From Pseudomonadota bacterium (lineage in GTDB: Bacteria > Myxococcota_A > Polyangia > Fen-1088): a stretch of DNA of 5,915 nt. The translations under genes were made by a program, and so were the position numbers. Shown piece by piece: positions 4,855 to 5,915 of the stretch (position 1 is the stretch's first letter; each line of letters opens with the position of its first letter). The notes under the pieces are model-generated. The model searched no databases. It had not been told where the DNA came from and saw nothing but the letters and a program-made list of their open reading frames with translations. Where the stretch lies: positions 1 through 5,915 of the forward strand of contig JAEXQJ010000141.1 of assembly GCA_023438785.1 (NCBI GenBank). The letters are read 5' to 3'.

Positions 4855-5915
4855 ATGGCCTGTCAGTCTTCGCGGTTCTCACGCCTGTTCGGTTGGCGGT
4901 ATCTGCGCTGGGCGCTGGCGCTTCCGGCGCTACCCCTCGCCCTTTGGGCGTGCAACTCGCACCCGCTGCAGCAGCCGTCCCCGCTCCCGCAGCAGCAGAC
5001 CGACATCCTGGTGGCGGTCAACCCGGTGCGCATGCTCGACATGGTCTTCATGGTCGACAACTCGCCGTCCATGGAGCCCAAGCAGACCGCCTTGGCAGCC
5101 GCCTTCCCGAAGATGATCGACGAGCTGAAGAAGCTGCCCGACGGTCTGCCCGACGTGCACATCGCCGTCATCTCCAGCGACTTGGGCGCCGGCAACTGGG
5201 TGGGTGGCAACTGCAGCAAATACCAAGGTGACTACGGCCAGTTTATGGTCCAGCCCGACTGCGGCCTCAACGATGGCGCGAAATGGCTGGCGAGCACCGC
5301 GGACGAGACCAACTTCACGGGTGACATCTCCGAGGTCTTCGGGTGCATGGCCAACCTGGGCACGAGCGGCTGCGGCTACGAGCACCAACTCAAGTCCGTG
5401 GCTGTGGCCCTCGAACGCGCCCAGACGGACACGACGTACCAGGGCTTCTTGCGCGACGACGCCTACCTGGCGATCGTGCTCATCAGCGACGAAGATGACT
5501 GCTCGGCGCCTTGGAATTCGGCCATGTTCCAGGAGCAGTTCAATACCGAAATGAGCAGCCTCCGCTGCGCGACCCGAGGTCACGTCTGCAACAACAAATC
5601 CCTCGAATACCCCACCAGCCAGGAGTTCGAGGCCGACTTGGCCGCCTGCGCGCCCAAGGATTCGGACAACGAGGACGAACTGCCGCTCGAAAGGGTCGAC
5701 AGGATGGTGGAGGCGGTTCGGTCCTGGAAGCTGCGGCCGGCCGAGCAGATCATCGTGGCGGGCATCTTCGGGTGGCCGACTGACGTGGAGGGCCTGACTG
5801 ACGGCAACGGCAATCCGGTTAAGTACCGCATCGGCAAGGATCCCACGGGACCAGAGCCCGACAAATGGGATTACCTCCCCGTGTGCGAGGTCCAGGGCCT
5901 GGGTAAGAGCTACGC
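4855..5915 (+). CDS. VWA-domain lipoprotein, 3'-partial
   Basis: The frame is open from the ATG to the right edge (353 complete codons), so the C-terminus is missing. Residues 1-33 are a lipoprotein signal: Arg-rich n-region, hydrophobic 19-31, lipobox L-W-A-C with C33 as lipidated Cys. A low-complexity Pro/Gln linker (38-48) follows. A von Willebrand A domain begins near 61: 'DMVFMVDNSPSM' holds the DxSxS metal site (D68, S70, S72), and 'AIVLISDEDDCS' (206-217) is the later acidic strand-loop typical of these proteins. Besides C33 there are nine cysteines (120, 136, 164, 173, 216, 238, 245, 265, 344), suggesting disulfides in an exported protein. Such lipoproteins are common in Myxococcota and usually have no assigned function; metal-dependent adhesion or protein binding is inferred from the fold. 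The strong SD and possible -24/-12 promoter suggest an independent, well-translated unit. Confidence 0.88.
   Translation, partial: MACQSSRFSRLFGWRYLRWALALPALPLALWACNSHPLQQPSPLPQQQTDILVAVNPVRMLDMVFMVDNSPSMEPKQTALAAAFPKMIDELKKLPDGLPDVHIAVISSDLGAGNWVGGNCSKYQGDYGQFMVQPDCGLNDGAKWLASTADETNFTGDISEVFGCMANLGTSGCGYEHQLKSVAVALERAQTDTTYQGFLRDDAYLAIVLISDEDDCSAPWNSAMFQEQFNTEMSSLRCATRGHVCNNKSLEYPTSQEFEADLAACAPKDSDNEDELPLERVDRMVEAVRSWKLRPAEQIIVAGIFGWPTDVEGLTDGNGNPVKYRIGKDPTGPEPDKWDYLPVCEVQGLGKSY

Noticed and set aside
1..5915. Search for CRISPR arrays, insertion sequences, tRNA/rRNA genes and att-like repeats
   Set aside because: No regularly spaced repeats, transposase motifs, terminal inverted repeats or tRNA-like folds were seen, and base usage looks uniform, so nothing suggests recent transfer.

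Overview
The window is GC-rich bacterial chromosome with strong G/C preference at third codon positions, frequent GTG starts and dense coding. The best guess at source is a myxobacterium-like organism (Myxococcota, former Deltaproteobacteria). This rests on the final gene, a lipoprotein with a von Willebrand A (VWA) domain carrying 'VDNSPSM' and 'ISDEDDCS' motifs of a type common in that phylum, on a futalosine-pathway menaquinone gene set, and on a probable sigma-54 promoter. The assignment is inference from gene style; there is no rRNA or marker gene to confirm it.

Layout, left to right. (1) 1-612 (+): a nucleosidase of the phosphorylase superfamily, probably futalosine hydrolase MqnB, lacking only a few N-terminal codons off the left edge. 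(2) 647-1348 (+): an OmpR/PhoB-type response regulator, 34 nt after mqnB, with no histidine kinase visible. (3) 1349-1446: a convergent gap with two GC-rich hairpins. (4) 1447-2304 (-): MqnD, 1,4-dihydroxy-6-naphthoate synthase. (5) 2305-2359: a short divergent promoter region. (6) 2360-3511 (+): a polytopic membrane acyltransferase-like protein (DUF1624/HGSNAT type). (7) 3524-4663 (+): a PBP7/PbpG-like D-Ala-D-Ala peptidase with a strongly basic Lys/Arg/Ala linker, 12 nt after the previous gene. (8) 4664-4854: an intergenic region with a good -24/-12 promoter match and a perfect Shine-Dalgarno (SD) sequence. (9) 4855 to the right edge (+): a Cys-rich VWA lipoprotein, truncated by the window.

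Functionally there are three blocks. MqnB and MqnD act in the futalosine route to menaquinone and sit convergently with the response regulator between them. The acyltransferase and the peptidase look like a two-gene envelope unit, with the second start codon inside a small hairpin that could couple its translation to the first gene. The VWA lipoprotein appears to be its own transcription unit, possibly under sigma-54 control.

I found no mobile element, CRISPR array, tRNA or rRNA, and no clear sign of an undescribed multi-gene system. The more interesting points are regulatory (sigma-54 promoter, start-codon hairpin, possible leaderless start) and the histone-H1-like basic segment on the peptidase.
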